In this document: positions 27,394 through 36,789 of the stretch, one piece after another | How the letters are laid out: each line of letters begins with the position of its first letter | How positions within the stretch are numbered: position 1 is the first letter of the stretch | Assembly (NCBI GenBank): GCA_965656535.1 | Contig: CBFHKX010000002.1 | Coordinates: 372,001 to 436,000 of the forward strand | DNA length: 64,000 nt | Direction of reading: 5' to 3' | Source of the DNA: Lishizhenia sp965656535 | GTDB lineage: Bacteria; Bacteroidota; Bacteroidia; Flavobacteriales_D; Crocinitomicaceae | Made by a program: the position numbers and the translations under genes | Notes under the pieces: generated by a model | What the model was told of the DNA's origin: nothing | The model's input: only the letters and a program-made list of their open reading frames with translations | Database searches by the model: none

Positions 27394-28062
27394 ATGAAAC
27401 TACACAGAGAAGGCTATTTAGTCATTACCATCGGACTCTTAATTTTAGGAGCCATACAATACGGTAATTATTTATTATTTACTGCAACAGGTTGGACGTG
27501 GTTGTTTGCTTTACTTACTCTAGGTGCATTGGTAATGTCTTACTTAATTATTCAATTTTTTAGAGTTCCAAACCGTACAGTTCAGACGAGTTCTGAGCTG
27601 GATGTTATTTGTCCTGCAGATGGAAAAGTGGTGGTAATAGAAGAGGTTGAAGAGACTGAGTACTTTAAGGATAAGCGTATACAAATCTCCATATTTATGT
27701 CGCCCTTAAATGTACACGCCAATTTTAATCCTATAAAGGGATTGGTTAAGTATGTCAAATATCACCCTGGTTTATTTTTGGTAGCATGGCATCCCAAAAG
27801 CTCAACTGACAATGAGCGCAGTACCTTTGTTGTAGAGCATTCTACTGGAAAAGAAGTTCTCTTTAGACAAATTGCAGGAGCAGTTGCGAGAAGAATTTGC
27901 TACTACGCAAAAGAGGGAGATAGAGTAGAGGTAGGATCTGAATTTGGATTTATAAAATTCGGAAGTAGAATAGATATTTTCTTACCACTTGGCACTAAAA
28001 TAGATGTGAATATTGGGGATAAAGTTCAGGGTAAAATTACTAAGATTGGGAAACTGGTTTAA
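27394..28062 (+). CDS. psd: Phosphatidylserine decarboxylase, short type
   Basis: A 222-residue pyruvoyl enzyme that converts phosphatidylserine to phosphatidylethanolamine at the inner membrane. Two N-terminal hydrophobic segments (about 10-30 and 35-55) precede VICPADGKVV, FMSPLNVHANFNP, KSSTDNERS and the self-cleavage site in FIKFGSRID (Gly-Ser, about residues 192-193), where the Ser becomes the pyruvoyl group. This compact form is typical of Bacteroidota and Archaea. Phosphatidylserine synthase is not nearby. Confidence 0.92.
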   Translation: MKLHREGYLVITIGLLILGAIQYGNYLLFTATGWTWLFALLTLGALVMSYLIIQFFRVPNRTVQTSSELDVICPADGKVVVIEEVEETEYFKDKRIQISIFMSPLNVHANFNPIKGLVKYVKYHPGLFLVAWHPKSSTDNERSTFVVEHSTGKEVLFRQIAGAVARRICYYAKEGDRVEVGSEFGFIKFGSRIDIFLPLGTKIDVNIGDKVQGKITKIGKLV

Positions 28063-28127
28063 CTCAATTTAACAAAACAATTTTCACGATTTATAAAATT
28101 TGTTTATTTTTAATAAAAATTTAGAAT

Positions 28128-28355
28128 ATGAAAAAAGGATTAATGATTTTAACTATGGCTTTGTTTGCAACAACTATAGGTGTTACTTCTTATGCTGCAG
28201 CACAAGACGGAGTACAGACAGAAGTTGAAAAAGACGGAGACAAAGAGAAAAAGAAAAAGAAAAAGAAGAAAGGAGCTTGCGCAACTAAAGAGGGTGAAAC
28301 TAAATCTTGTGCTCCAAAAGAAGGAGAGAAGGCATGTTGTGCTAAGAAAAAATAA
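28128..28355 (+). CDS. Small secreted Lys- and Cys-rich protein, 75 residues
   Basis: A signal peptide (about 1-25, ending SYAAAQ) precedes a short mature chain with a run of nine lysines and four cysteines (spaced about 10 to 11 residues apart, the last two adjacent). The Cys/Lys pattern suggests metal or polyanion binding, but this is inference. A strong terminator follows, so it is a single-gene transcript. Length, coherent signal peptide and terminator support a real gene. Confidence 0.6.
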   Translation: MKKGLMILTMALFATTIGVTSYAAAQDGVQTEVEKDGDKEKKKKKKKKGACATKEGETKSCAPKEGEKACCAKKK

Positions 28356-28374
28356 TTTTTTCTAAATAGATATT

Positions 28375-28405
28375 AAAAGGTCAGCCTAAAGGTTGACCTT
28401 TTTTT
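28375..28405 (+). terminator. Terminator of the Lys/Cys-rich small gene
   Basis: A 12-base stem (AAAAGGTCAGCC with GGTTGACCTTTT, one G-T pair) with a TAAA loop, running into a T tract, 20 bases after the stop codon. Confidence 0.88.
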
Positions 28406-28495
28406 GTGAGTACAGATTTTAAAGCTATTTGATTAAATAATCTAAGAATAGGACTAGAACAGAGAATACAAAAATAGAGAAGTTTATTTTTTCGC

Positions 28496-29884
28496 TTATA
28501 ACTCATAGGCGCCAATATCAGGAACTCCTGTTCTTGGGTTTCCTAAAATGTCATTTGAATTCGTATGTGTTCCAAAACTAGCGTTTCCGGCGTCAATAGC
28601 CGGACTACCAGCGTTTAATTTAAAGTTATCTTCAGAAATGTTTCCAAAACTTGGATCTTGGTTAAAGATAGAACCGTTAAATTGTGACAAATCTGTTGGA
28701 GTATTCTCCATTTTAATCAAGTTGTTTTCGTACAAATAATTAATGGTTACTCCAGGTTGTAAAATAGTATCGTAAGCAATTAAATTTTCTCCATTTCCGT
28801 AAATAATAGAATTGTTAATTGTTCCTTCATTAATTTGTCCAATATACGTTATACCATCTGTGCGCGTAAAGTAGTTTTTTATTGCAACTGCCGGACCACT
28901 TTCGGCTCCATAACCCAGAAGGTGACTTTGAATAAAGTTGTAATCACCTCCTTCAAGTCCGAAGTAAGCATACAAACCGTTTGAGTGTACGAGTAGGTTT
29001 TCACCTTTAATTTTTCCGCCAGAATAATTGAAAATTCCGTAAGACGAGCAGTTATAAATTTCTGTATTATTAATGTCTACCGTATACCCAGTATTTCCAT
29101 CATCTTCAGAGAAGACATGTATTCCAGCGGTTCCGTTTTTTATAATGGTATGGTTAACTGTCGAAGCACGTGCTTTTTCAAAATAGATACCATAGTATTG
29201 TCCTGCAACATCATCATAAAAAGACTCTAGTCGATCTCCTTGAAAAGTAACAGGGTTATCTGCAGTTCCTTGAATATCAAGTTGTCCTTTATAGACATAA
29301 AGTAATGCACTTTTATGCAAGTAAATATCTGTGCCGGGTTGTATAATTAAACTTTTTGCAGAATCAACGGCAGCAAATGTGTAAACTACATGGGGTTTAT
29401 CATTTGGCCAAATGCCCTCGTTTAAATCGCTATAATGAAAGTATGCATCTTGACCCCAAACAGCCAGGTTTACATAAGAAACCTTCCCGTTTACTGTAAA
29501 TTGAATAGAATCCTCAACAATTAAAGGAAGATTTCCATTATTTACATCTAATTGTACTTGCACGAAAGCATAAATACTATCTTCTTTTGGCAAAGTAATA
29601 TCTGTATGAACCAGATCTGCTACGCCATCTATATTAATTCTAAATGGAGAATTTTCTCCTCCCATTAGTCTTATTTCACTTATTTCTAAAGAATTTCTAT
29701 CGGTATTGTAAATTTTAAAACTTTGAGTGGTCGAACCTAGAGTAGTAAAAATTGTATCAAATAAAAGTGTATCTACAGAAAATGAAACATTTGACTTACT
29801 TAAGATTAAATCTTTTTTACACCCTCCAAAGAAAAGAGAGACCGTAATAAATAGAAAAGAAAAAAGAATAGAAACTGTTTTCAA
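28496..29884 (-). CDS. Right-handed beta-helix lipoprotein
   Basis: A lipoprotein of about 463 residues if translation starts at TTG 29884, which gives the signal KTVSILFSFLFITVSLFFGGC. An ATG at 30022 would add 46 non-signal residues and overlap the divergent gene. The mature chain has an N-terminal beta-rich domain (about 20-180) and then parallel beta-helix rungs (YVYKGQLDIQGTADNPVTFQ, IKNGTAGIHVFSEDDGN, IYNCSSYGIFNYSGG), ending in NPRTGVPDIGAYEL, the closing motif of such choice-of-anchor/pectate-lyase-like proteins. Ligand unknown. Confidence 0.8.
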   Translation of the reverse strand: MKTVSILFSFLFITVSLFFGGCKKDLILSKSNVSFSVDTLLFDTIFTTLGSTTQSFKIYNTDRNSLEISEIRLMGGENSPFRINIDGVADLVHTDITLPKEDSIYAFVQVQLDVNNGNLPLIVEDSIQFTVNGKVSYVNLAVWGQDAYFHYSDLNEGIWPNDKPHVVYTFAAVDSAKSLIIQPGTDIYLHKSALLYVYKGQLDIQGTADNPVTFQGDRLESFYDDVAGQYYGIYFEKARASTVNHTIIKNGTAGIHVFSEDDGNTGYTVDINNTEIYNCSSYGIFNYSGGKIKGENLLVHSNGLYAYFGLEGGDYNFIQSHLLGYGAESGPAVAIKNYFTRTDGITYIGQINEGTINNSIIYGNGENLIAYDTILQPGVTINYLYENNLIKMENTPTDLSQFNGSIFNQDPSFGNISEDNFKLNAGSPAIDAGNASFGTHTNSNDILGNPRTGVPDIGAYEL

Positions 29885-29935
29885 AATTGTAAATTTACCT
29901 GATAAACGATTTATGTACTGATTTATTTTAAAAAA

Positions 29936-29943
29936 CGAATATA
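29936..29943 (-). promoter_or_regulatory. Candidate -7 box for the beta-helix lipoprotein
   Basis: On the minus strand TATATTCG, one mismatch from TAnnTTTG, between the divergent genes. It lies downstream of the far ATG at 30022 and upstream of the TTG at 29884, supporting the TTG start. Confidence 0.4.
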
Positions 29944-29980
29944 GGTACGATAATTGGGAAAAAGAATACAAAACAAGTTT

Positions 29981-30892
29981 ATGAAGTACATATTTATTAC
30001 ACTGTTGTTTTTTATAGTCCAAAACTCACTTGCTCAATACCAAGATGGTCTATCTATAAAAAAATCTCCTGCTAAAAAAGTAGAATCTACCTTTGGTTTT
30101 GCAGAAGTAGAGATAGTTTACGGTTCTCCAAAACAAAAAGGCAGAACTTTGTTTGGAGATTTAGTGCCTTACGGCGAGGTTTGGAGATTAGGTGCAGACG
30201 CTGCAACCACAATTACTATTTCTACAGATTTTAGATTAGCAGATAATGATATAAAAGCAGGTAAATATGCTATGTTCTTAAAACCACAAGAAAATGGCGA
30301 CTGGGATTTTATCTTAAACTACCAAAGCGAACAATGGGGAGCGTATGATTATGACGATTCTTTAGATGTTCTTGTTTTTAAAGTAGAACCTGTTGATGTA
30401 CAATACCGAAGAGAAAATTTAATAATAGATTTTGAAGAATATGCTCAAGGAGAAGGAGAGCTTTCTATCCACTGGGGAACGAAGTTAATTACCATACCGT
30501 TTACTGTAGATTTACTTTCGCAATTTATGATTACCGCACAAAATAAGATAAATAATACACCAGAAACAGAACGTTGGGCTGCATATTTACAAGCAGCAGA
30601 GTATTTGGCCAACCAAGGTAATAATACGCAGCAAGCAATGGAGTGGATTAAAAAAGCCCAGAAAGAGTATAAAAAGTACGGTAAAGATTGGGCTTCAAAA
30701 GCAAATGATTATTACGAAGGCCATATCTTATGGACTCAAGCAAAAATATATGCAGCAATGGGTAAGCACAAAAAAGCACTTAAAATTGCAAAAACTGTAG
30801 CAGCTAATAAATCAGAAAAAAGTTTCTACACCTACGAAAACGATCCTGAAAGAGAAAATATAGATGGATTAATGTCTGTTTGGAAAGACTAA
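29981..30892 (+). CDS. DUF2911 family secreted protein
   Basis: From ATG 29981, 303 residues with a signal peptide (about 1-18, ending SLAQ). DUF2911 motifs: VEIVYGSPKQKGRTLFGDL, YGEVWRLGADAATTI, AGKYAMFLKP and DDSLDVLVFKV. After about residue 190 there is an all-helical part with a tetratricopeptide-like pair (AAYLQAAEYLANQG, IYAAMGKHKKALKIAK). Widespread in Bacteroidota, usually envelope-located; function unknown. Divergent from the beta-helix lipoprotein. Confidence 0.85.
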   Translation: MKYIFITLLFFIVQNSLAQYQDGLSIKKSPAKKVESTFGFAEVEIVYGSPKQKGRTLFGDLVPYGEVWRLGADAATTITISTDFRLADNDIKAGKYAMFLKPQENGDWDFILNYQSEQWGAYDYDDSLDVLVFKVEPVDVQYRRENLIIDFEEYAQGEGELSIHWGTKLITIPFTVDLLSQFMITAQNKINNTPETERWAAYLQAAEYLANQGNNTQQAMEWIKKAQKEYKKYGKDWASKANDYYEGHILWTQAKIYAAMGKHKKALKIAKTVAANKSEKSFYTYENDPERENIDGLMSVWKD

Positions 30893-31102
30893 CTTTTTTT
30901 CTTTTCTTTTATCAATTTTGAATTATTGAGGTGCGTATATTTTTAGATTTTACGCGTACTTTAATTTGTGAAACAGCACAGATATTAGTTTTTTTATTTA
31001 CGTATAATATTAGTACTGATAATGATTTGTCATATTGGTGTTGTTTAGCTTAAAAAAAATATTACCCCACTTACTGACGACTTTTTTTTATATTTTAGTA
31101 TT

Positions 31103-32671
31103 TTGAAATATATTATATTGTTGTTTACAGTTGCGTTAGTAAATAATGTTTACTTCTCTCAGACAGTTCTAAACCAAAGCACTTTTGACTTAGGTGTGAA
31201 CTCTTTTTTAGGTAAAGGTGGTATTAGTGCACAAGACGGAGGTTCGTTGGTGCTTAACGCAACGGGTTCTGGAATAGTAGGTGATAAAACTGAAGACAGT
31301 TACGGCTCAAACGATTTTTGGCTAGTTAAATACGATGCTAATAATAGCATAGAATGGGATAAAACGATTGGAGGAGACGCGAACGACATAGTTGAAAGCG
31401 CAATTCAGAAAAGTGATGGTAATTATCTTGTTGTTGGTACAAGTAGCTCAGTCGTTTCTGGTGTCAAAAATTCAGCGAACAATGGTGGTAGTGATATATG
31501 GGTAATGGAGTTGAGTCCTACCGGCAACATTATTTGGGAGAAATCTTATGGTGGTTTAGATAACGAATTCGCTCGTGATGTTATCGTGACGACAACTAAT
31601 ATTTGGGTATTAGGTTTCACTTTTTCTGATGTAAGTGGAGATCGGATAAAGCCATATTACGGACAAGGAGATGTTTGGCTCTTAAAGTTAGATCTGAATG
31701 GAGATTTAATAGAAGAGTTTACTTATGGTGGAGATGATTACGAAGAAGCTTCGGGGTTAGTATACAATCCAGTATTAGATAATATTTTTTTACTTGCAAG
31801 TTCTGAATCTGATGTTTCTGGTAATAAAACAGCAGTTAGTTATGGAAGTGAAGATATTTGGATTCTAAAAATTGATACACACGGAAATGTTTTGGATGAT
31901 AATTCTTTTGGAGGTTTAAATTCAGAATTTTTATCCACCAAACCGCTAATCTATAATGATAAAATTTATTTTTCTTGTTCCTCCAGTTCTGGAATCTCAG
32001 GTAATAAATCAGAGGCTGGCTTTGGGAGTAGCGATATATGGACAGTTTGCTTAGACCTAAGCCTACAAAAAATTGCAGAAAAAGTAGTAGGTGGTGATTT
32101 AGGAGACTTTCCAACAACTATAACTACGATAGGTTCACAGATTAGTGTTGCTGGTATTTGCTATAGTCAAAATACGGGTAACGTTACAGCTACAACTAAC
32201 GGACAAGGAGATGTGTTTATAATTGGTATGGACAGTGATAATCTAAATTTAATATTCCAAGATATGGTCGGAGGAAATTTGTTAGAGTTTGTGATGGATA
32301 TTTTTCCAAAAAATAGTGGGGGTATTAGAGTCTTAAGCAGAACAACTTCTGACTTGTCTGGTGACATGCAAATTAATAATCCAACTGGAGCTACCAAGTT
32401 TTGGATGTTTGATTATCAAGGAACACTTAGTATTAATGACGAGGTTAATGATAACGAGAATAACATGTTAAGATTGTTTCCTAACCCTGTTAGTTCTGGC
32501 AATTATGTTTTTACCAAAAGTAAGAATGAAACCCTTAAGCTCTTTGATGCTAATGGCGTACTTGTGAAAGAAGGCTACAAAACAGATAGAATAAACACGG
32601 AAAAGCTTGCTTCTGGTTTATACTTTGTAACCAACGGTCTAAAGCAAGTTAAATTAATCGTAACCAATTAA
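31103..32671 (+). CDS. T9SS type A sorting-domain protein with DIW repeats
   Basis: A 522-residue protein starting with TTG at 31103 (MKYIILLF). A signal peptide (about 1-19, ending VYFSQ) is followed by repeats of the form G(d/n)KxxxYGSxDIWxxKxDxxGN then xxxGGxxxE, about six to seven copies (for example YGSEDIWILKIDTHGN, FGSSDIWTVCLD), as in delta-60 or SBBP-type propellers. The C-terminus LRLFPNPVSSGNYVF..FDANGVLVKEG..LASGLYFV is a type A sorting signal for T9SS secretion. No predicted enzyme domain. Probably an exported surface protein. Confidence 0.85.
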   Translation: MKYIILLFTVALVNNVYFSQTVLNQSTFDLGVNSFLGKGGISAQDGGSLVLNATGSGIVGDKTEDSYGSNDFWLVKYDANNSIEWDKTIGGDANDIVESAIQKSDGNYLVVGTSSSVVSGVKNSANNGGSDIWVMELSPTGNIIWEKSYGGLDNEFARDVIVTTTNIWVLGFTFSDVSGDRIKPYYGQGDVWLLKLDLNGDLIEEFTYGGDDYEEASGLVYNPVLDNIFLLASSESDVSGNKTAVSYGSEDIWILKIDTHGNVLDDNSFGGLNSEFLSTKPLIYNDKIYFSCSSSSGISGNKSEAGFGSSDIWTVCLDLSLQKIAEKVVGGDLGDFPTTITTIGSQISVAGICYSQNTGNVTATTNGQGDVFIIGMDSDNLNLIFQDMVGGNLLEFVMDIFPKNSGGIRVLSRTTSDLSGDMQINNPTGATKFWMFDYQGTLSINDEVNDNENNMLRLFPNPVSSGNYVFTKSKNETLKLFDANGVLVKEGYKTDRINTEKLASGLYFVTNGLKQVKLIVTN

Positions 32672-32710
32672 TTTGAATACTCAATAAAATAATCGAATTT
32701 CTAAGTCTCT

Positions 32711-33589
32711 TTACTTCCCATTTAATTCCATTGCTCTCAATGTGTTCATCATTAGAGATGCAATCGTCATAGGACCAACACCACCCGGTACTGGAGTTAT
32801 AAAAGAACATTTTTCAGCAACGTTGTCAAAATCAACGTCACCTCGTAGTCTAAAGCCTTTTTTTCTAGAGTTATCTGGCACTCTAGTTGTTCCTACATCT
32901 ATAACTACTGCACCTTCTTTAACCATATTTTCTTTAATAAATAAGGGTTTACCAATGGCTGCAATTAAAATATCTGCGTTTTTACAAATTTCTTCTAGAT
33001 TTTGAGTTCTACTGTGTGTAAGCGTAACGGTACAGTTTCCAGGTTTAGTGTTTCTACCCAACATAATACTTACTGGCATACCAACAATATTACTTCTTCC
33101 AACAACAACACAATTTTTACCAGAAGTTTCAATATCGTACCTTTTTAAAAGCTCAATAATTCCCGCTGGCGTTGCGGGTAAAAATCCAGGCAAGTCTAAC
33201 ACCATATTTCCAAGATTTTCTGGATGAAATCCGTCAACATCTTTTTTAGGATCTATGGCAAGCGTAATTTTTTTCTCGTCTATATGATTTGGTAACGGCA
33301 ACTGTACTATAAAACCATCAATTTTATCATCGTTGTTTAGTTTCTCTACCAATTTTAAGAGTTCCTCTTCTGTAATAGAATCATCATGCCTAATAAGCGT
33401 ACTTTCAAAACCAATTGCTTCACAAGCTTTAACTTTAGCACCAACGTAAGTTTGAGAACCTCCGTCGTTACCAATTAAAACGGCAGCTAAATGTGGAATT
33501 TTCTTTCCGTTTTTCTTACGCTCTGTAACGGCTTCTGCAAGTTCTTGTCTTATATCTTTAGAAGTTTGTTTTCCGTCTAAAATTATCAT
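32711..33589 (-). CDS. folD: Bifunctional methylene-THF dehydrogenase/methenyl-THF cyclohydrolase
   Basis: A 292-residue FolD that interconverts methylene-, methenyl- and formyl-tetrahydrofolate with NADP. Motifs: YVGAKVKACEAIGF with the catalytic Lys, DGFIVQLPLPNHID, PKKDVDGFHPENLG, VVGRSNIVGMPVSIMLG (NADP loop) and TPVPGGVGPMTIASLMMNTL. Full length. It has a -7 box just upstream. Confidence 0.96.
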   Translation of the reverse strand: MIILDGKQTSKDIRQELAEAVTERKKNGKKIPHLAAVLIGNDGGSQTYVGAKVKACEAIGFESTLIRHDDSITEEELLKLVEKLNNDDKIDGFIVQLPLPNHIDEKKITLAIDPKKDVDGFHPENLGNMVLDLPGFLPATPAGIIELLKRYDIETSGKNCVVVGRSNIVGMPVSIMLGRNTKPGNCTVTLTHSRTQNLEEICKNADILIAAIGKPLFIKENMVKEGAVVIDVGTTRVPDNSRKKGFRLRGDVDFDNVAEKCSFITPVPGGVGPMTIASLMMNTLRAMELNGK

Positions 33590-33602
33590 GATGGTTTTTT
33601 TG

Positions 33603-33610
33603 CGAAGGTA
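33603..33610 (-). promoter_or_regulatory. Candidate -7 box for folD
   Basis: On the minus strand TACCTTCG, one mismatch from TAnnTTTG. Predicted transcription start is about 9 bases before the folD ATG. Confidence 0.45.
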
Positions 33611-33802
33611 ATGTTTTTAAATCATTTTGGATTTAAGAAAGGATAGAATATTACCTCAAAAAATAGACACTCGATTTTAAGGTGAACAAAATGTTATTTT
33701 GTAAACGAATAAATAGTTCATCTAAGTTAAACTATATCAGCTATTTTAATCGACTTTTTTTCCTGTTGTTTTAGTTAATTATTAATTCTATTTATTTTAG
33801 GT

Positions 33803-34354
33803 CTATTGTGAAGTCGTTTTCAGGCTATGTAGTACTGATATAGGGCTTTTATCGACTAAACAATTATTAAGATAAAAAACAATTCGTTTAAAATAAAATG
33901 CAACTCCATCCCGCTCATAATACAATGCACCAACTTCCTCTGTCGGACATTCTCTGTTCCATCTTGCAATAAACTCTTTGAAATAAGGAGAGCCTTTTTC
34001 TGTTCGCTTAATTTGAATTTTTCCATTGCCTGCATCCCAAAACTCAAATTCTTTGATTAGGTAAATGTATTTGCCTTTTCTTTTTTTTCTTTTCAGGAAA
34101 AACGATTGATCAAATCCGAGTTTAAATAAATTATTTTTGTTTATTAGAACAACAGCAGTATTTGCCGATAGAACTCCTTTAAGTACAACATAGTTTCGCT
34201 TAATGCGTTTGCTGTATTTCTTTTTTTGAATATTAGTGGTACATATCCTTGCAATTGCGTGGTGTATGTTCTGACATTTTTTGGAGCAAAAGACTTTATC
34301 TTTTCTTCCCATTAATTTCCGTGTGCATGTAGCACAAGTTTTAGTTGTTTTCAT
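33803..34354 (-). CDS. Zinc-ribbon protein of unknown function
   Basis: A 183-residue protein. The N-terminus holds CATC (7-10) and VFCSKKC, i.e. a Cys4 treble-clef or ribbon near residues 7-27, followed by a basic stretch (IQKKKYSKRIKRNYV). The remainder has mixed composition with a run of basic residues KRKKRKGKY and no recognised domain. Similar short zinc-ribbon proteins are common in flavobacteria; nucleic acid binding is a guess from the basic character. It stands alone between two gaps. Confidence 0.6.
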   Translation of the reverse strand: MKTTKTCATCTRKLMGRKDKVFCSKKCQNIHHAIARICTTNIQKKKYSKRIKRNYVVLKGVLSANTAVVLINKNNLFKLGFDQSFFLKRKKRKGKYIYLIKEFEFWDAGNGKIQIKRTEKGSPYFKEFIARWNRECPTEEVGALYYERDGVAFYFKRIVFYLNNCLVDKSPISVLHSLKTTSQ

Positions 34355-34534
34355 GTAAAAGGTTTAGTGTTAGTCTAATTTAGTTAATTTATGCTACTAA
34401 TCAAAACAATAAATTTTTAAAAAAAGCGTTTATAAAATATTCCCCCAATAAAATTGTAACCAATTATTAAAATTGAATTATTAAAGTGTAGAATCTGCAA
34501 GTTCTATGCTGTAAACTAAATAAAACCAAAGAAG

Positions 34535-35104
34535 ATGAGTATTAACCCAGTGTATCACCATACCAATGAAAAGCTTCAGCAAGAGTTGGGATGGATACAA
34601 CGAGCAAAGAGCAATCCTGAGCATTTTGGTCCGTTGTACAGAAAATATCACGAACAAATTTTTAGGTACGTGCATCAGCGGATGGACGATACAGAATTGG
34701 CTTTTGACGTTACTTCACAAGTATTTTTGAAAGCATTGAAGAATTTACATAAATATGAGTTCAGAGGTGTTCCCTTTGGTTCATGGCTTTACAGAATAGC
34801 TAAAAGTGAGCTTTACCAAGCATACAGAGAACGTCAAGCTAAAAGAACGGTCAATGTAGAAAGCATACACCTGTTTGAAATGATTGAAGACTTTGATGAT
34901 GAACAAAGCGAAAATAACAAGAAGAAATTATTTAAAGCAATCTCTGAATTAAAAGAAGAAGATGTTCAATTAATTGAATTACGCTTTTTTGAGAAGAGAC
35001 CATTTAAAGAAATAGGAGAGATATTGGATATTACTGAGAATAATGCCAAAGTAAAATCTTTTCGAGTGTTAGAAAAATTAAAAAAAATATATTTTAAAAA
35101 TTAA
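34535..35104 (+). CDS. RNA polymerase sigma factor, sigma-70 family (ECF-like)
   Basis: A 189-residue sigma factor. Region 2 spans about residues 25-95 (YRKYHEQIFRYVHQRMDD, FDVTSQVFLKALKNLHKYEF, PFGSWLYRIAKSELYQAYRE); region 4 about 125-189 (KELKEEDVQLIELRFFEKRP, FKEIGEILDITENNAKVKSF with the recognition helix). It starts a four-gene operon; the next gene starts 5 bases later. It is probably held inactive until signalled, as for ECF sigma factors; the likely partner is the adjacent membrane protein. Confidence 0.9.
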   Translation: MSINPVYHHTNEKLQQELGWIQRAKSNPEHFGPLYRKYHEQIFRYVHQRMDDTELAFDVTSQVFLKALKNLHKYEFRGVPFGSWLYRIAKSELYQAYRERQAKRTVNVESIHLFEMIEDFDDEQSENNKKKLFKAISELKEEDVQLIELRFFEKRPFKEIGEILDITENNAKVKSFRVLEKLKKIYFKN

Positions 35105-35109
35105 CGGCA

Positions 35110-36789
35110 ATGGATAAACGCAAAATGAATTTAGACAGAGATCCAATTTCTTCTGAACAAATTCAAGCAAAACAGAATTTTGATGCCATTTTATCAAATT
35201 ATCAGCTCCTCAAAAAACCATTTTTTAAATCTAAATGGTTTTGGGGAGCAGCTGGTTTGGCAACACTAGGCTTAGTAACAGTCTTCGGACTAAGTAATTT
35301 AAACAACAATATAGCGTATGCAGAGAATACTACTTTAACAAACAATCAACCACTTACCTCTAATTTACCAGAAGATACACCCTGTGTGTTACCTGTTGCA
35401 GAGAACGCTGTTCCTTACGAAGTACACAATGTAATGGCTTTAGAAGGAGCCACGCTGACACTAAAAGATGGAAGTACAATAAAAATTCCTCCAGGTAGTC
35501 TAATTGCAAAAGACATGCAGGAACCTATTAAAGTTAAAACCCGTATTTTTCATGATAAGGCAAGTGCTTTTCTTGCGGGAGTTAAAATGGATGTAGCAGA
35601 AGGAGCTTTTGAATCTGCGGGTATGATTGAAATTAGAACCAGCCAAAACAATAAGGAAGTTAAAATTAATCCGGATAAACCGATAGAAGTAAGTTTAGCT
35701 CTTCATAAGCCATCAGAATCCTTTAACTTTTACTATTTAGATGAGAAGAAGAAGGAGTGGATAGACTCTCCTTGCTTATTTTCAGATAGAGTACAAAAAA
35801 GTCCTGAAGAAAATAGTGGAAAATTTGAAATGGTGAAAAGTGAGCTTTCTACTTTACAAAAAGAGCTTACCGTAAATCAATCCCAGCAGCAAGAATTGAA
35901 AATAGAATTACCAACAAAAGAAGCATATAAAATTTCGAAGAATGCAGACAGAATATTTGATTTGGACTACGATTTGAGTGATTATCCAGAGTTGAAACGA
36001 CTGAAAAATGTTAAATTTGAAGCATTACCGAACCAGAAAAACTTTAACCGTGTAATCAATACAACATGGTCGGAAATGGATTTAAGTAAAGCCGGAAATG
36101 ATAGATTTACACTTACCTTTTCAAACACTAAATTGAAAGAAACCATTCGAGTTAGACCCGTTTTGTCTGGAGCTGAGGAGCAAAGTGCTTCAGAATTATT
36201 TGATAAAGTTAAGGGCGATATTGAGAAGCAACTCATTCACCTTCAGTCAACAGAAAGAGAGCTGAAAAGAAAAGAAGCAGTAAAGCAAAAGCAACTAGAG
36301 AAGCTTGTGTCAGATTTTGAATTAAATACACGACTAGTGATGCAAGAAAACCAAAGTTTAAGTCCTAATAATTCGGTTCAATTAAGTCAAGCTACAGCAA
36401 CTTTTACAACTACTAGAAATGGGTTTTTCAATGCGGATAAACCTATTAAATATCCTAAACCATTGCCTTTTCAGCTCGCTTATGTAAATAATGGTAATTC
36501 TTTTTCACCAAGAAATGTCTACATTTTTGATCAAGGAAAAGATGTTAGATACAGTTATGGAATTGGAAATAAATCAATGAATGAAATAGGGTTAAATAAT
36601 GGTGAACAACTATTAATTGTAATAGATGCAATAAATCGCGTTGCCTTTGCTAAAGTGAATAAAAAGTATTTACAGCAGCAAAATTTTGGTATTATAAATG
36701 TAACTTTGATAGAGCAAGACAAGATAAATGAAGCATATATTAGAAAATTACTTAACGAACAACAAGGCGAAACTTTGGCTTTTCGTTAG
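35110..36789 (+). CDS. Membrane-anchored ZU5-like/coiled-coil protein, candidate anti-sigma partner
   Basis: A 559-residue protein: a cytoplasmic N-terminal segment (about 1-42) with no zinc (HxxxCxxC) anti-sigma motif, one membrane helix (about 43-62, WFWGAAGLATLGLVTVFGL), then a periplasmic region. Residues about 110-200 look ZU5-like (GATLTLKDGSTIKIPPGSLI, FLAGVKMDVAEGAFESAGMI). A charged helical stretch near 360-415 may be a coiled coil. Position directly after the sigma gene suggests it senses envelope state and binds the sigma factor, but this is inference. Its last 62 bases overlap the next gene. Confidence 0.65.
   Translation: MDKRKMNLDRDPISSEQIQAKQNFDAILSNYQLLKKPFFKSKWFWGAAGLATLGLVTVFGLSNLNNNIAYAENTTLTNNQPLTSNLPEDTPCVLPVAENAVPYEVHNVMALEGATLTLKDGSTIKIPPGSLIAKDMQEPIKVKTRIFHDKASAFLAGVKMDVAEGAFESAGMIEIRTSQNNKEVKINPDKPIEVSLALHKPSESFNFYYLDEKKKEWIDSPCLFSDRVQKSPEENSGKFEMVKSELSTLQKELTVNQSQQQELKIELPTKEAYKISKNADRIFDLDYDLSDYPELKRLKNVKFEALPNQKNFNRVINTTWSEMDLSKAGNDRFTLTFSNTKLKETIRVRPVLSGAEEQSASELFDKVKGDIEKQLIHLQSTERELKRKEAVKQKQLEKLVSDFELNTRLVMQENQSLSPNNSVQLSQATATFTTTRNGFFNADKPIKYPKPLPFQLAYVNNGNSFSPRNVYIFDQGKDVRYSYGIGNKSMNEIGLNNGEQLLIVIDAINRVAFAKVNKKYLQQQNFGIINVTLIEQDKINEAYIRKLLNEQQGETLAFR

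Noticed and set aside
35110..36789. Classification as a zinc-type anti-sigma factor.
   Set aside because: The HxxxCxxC zinc motif is absent; the role is only inferred from gene order.
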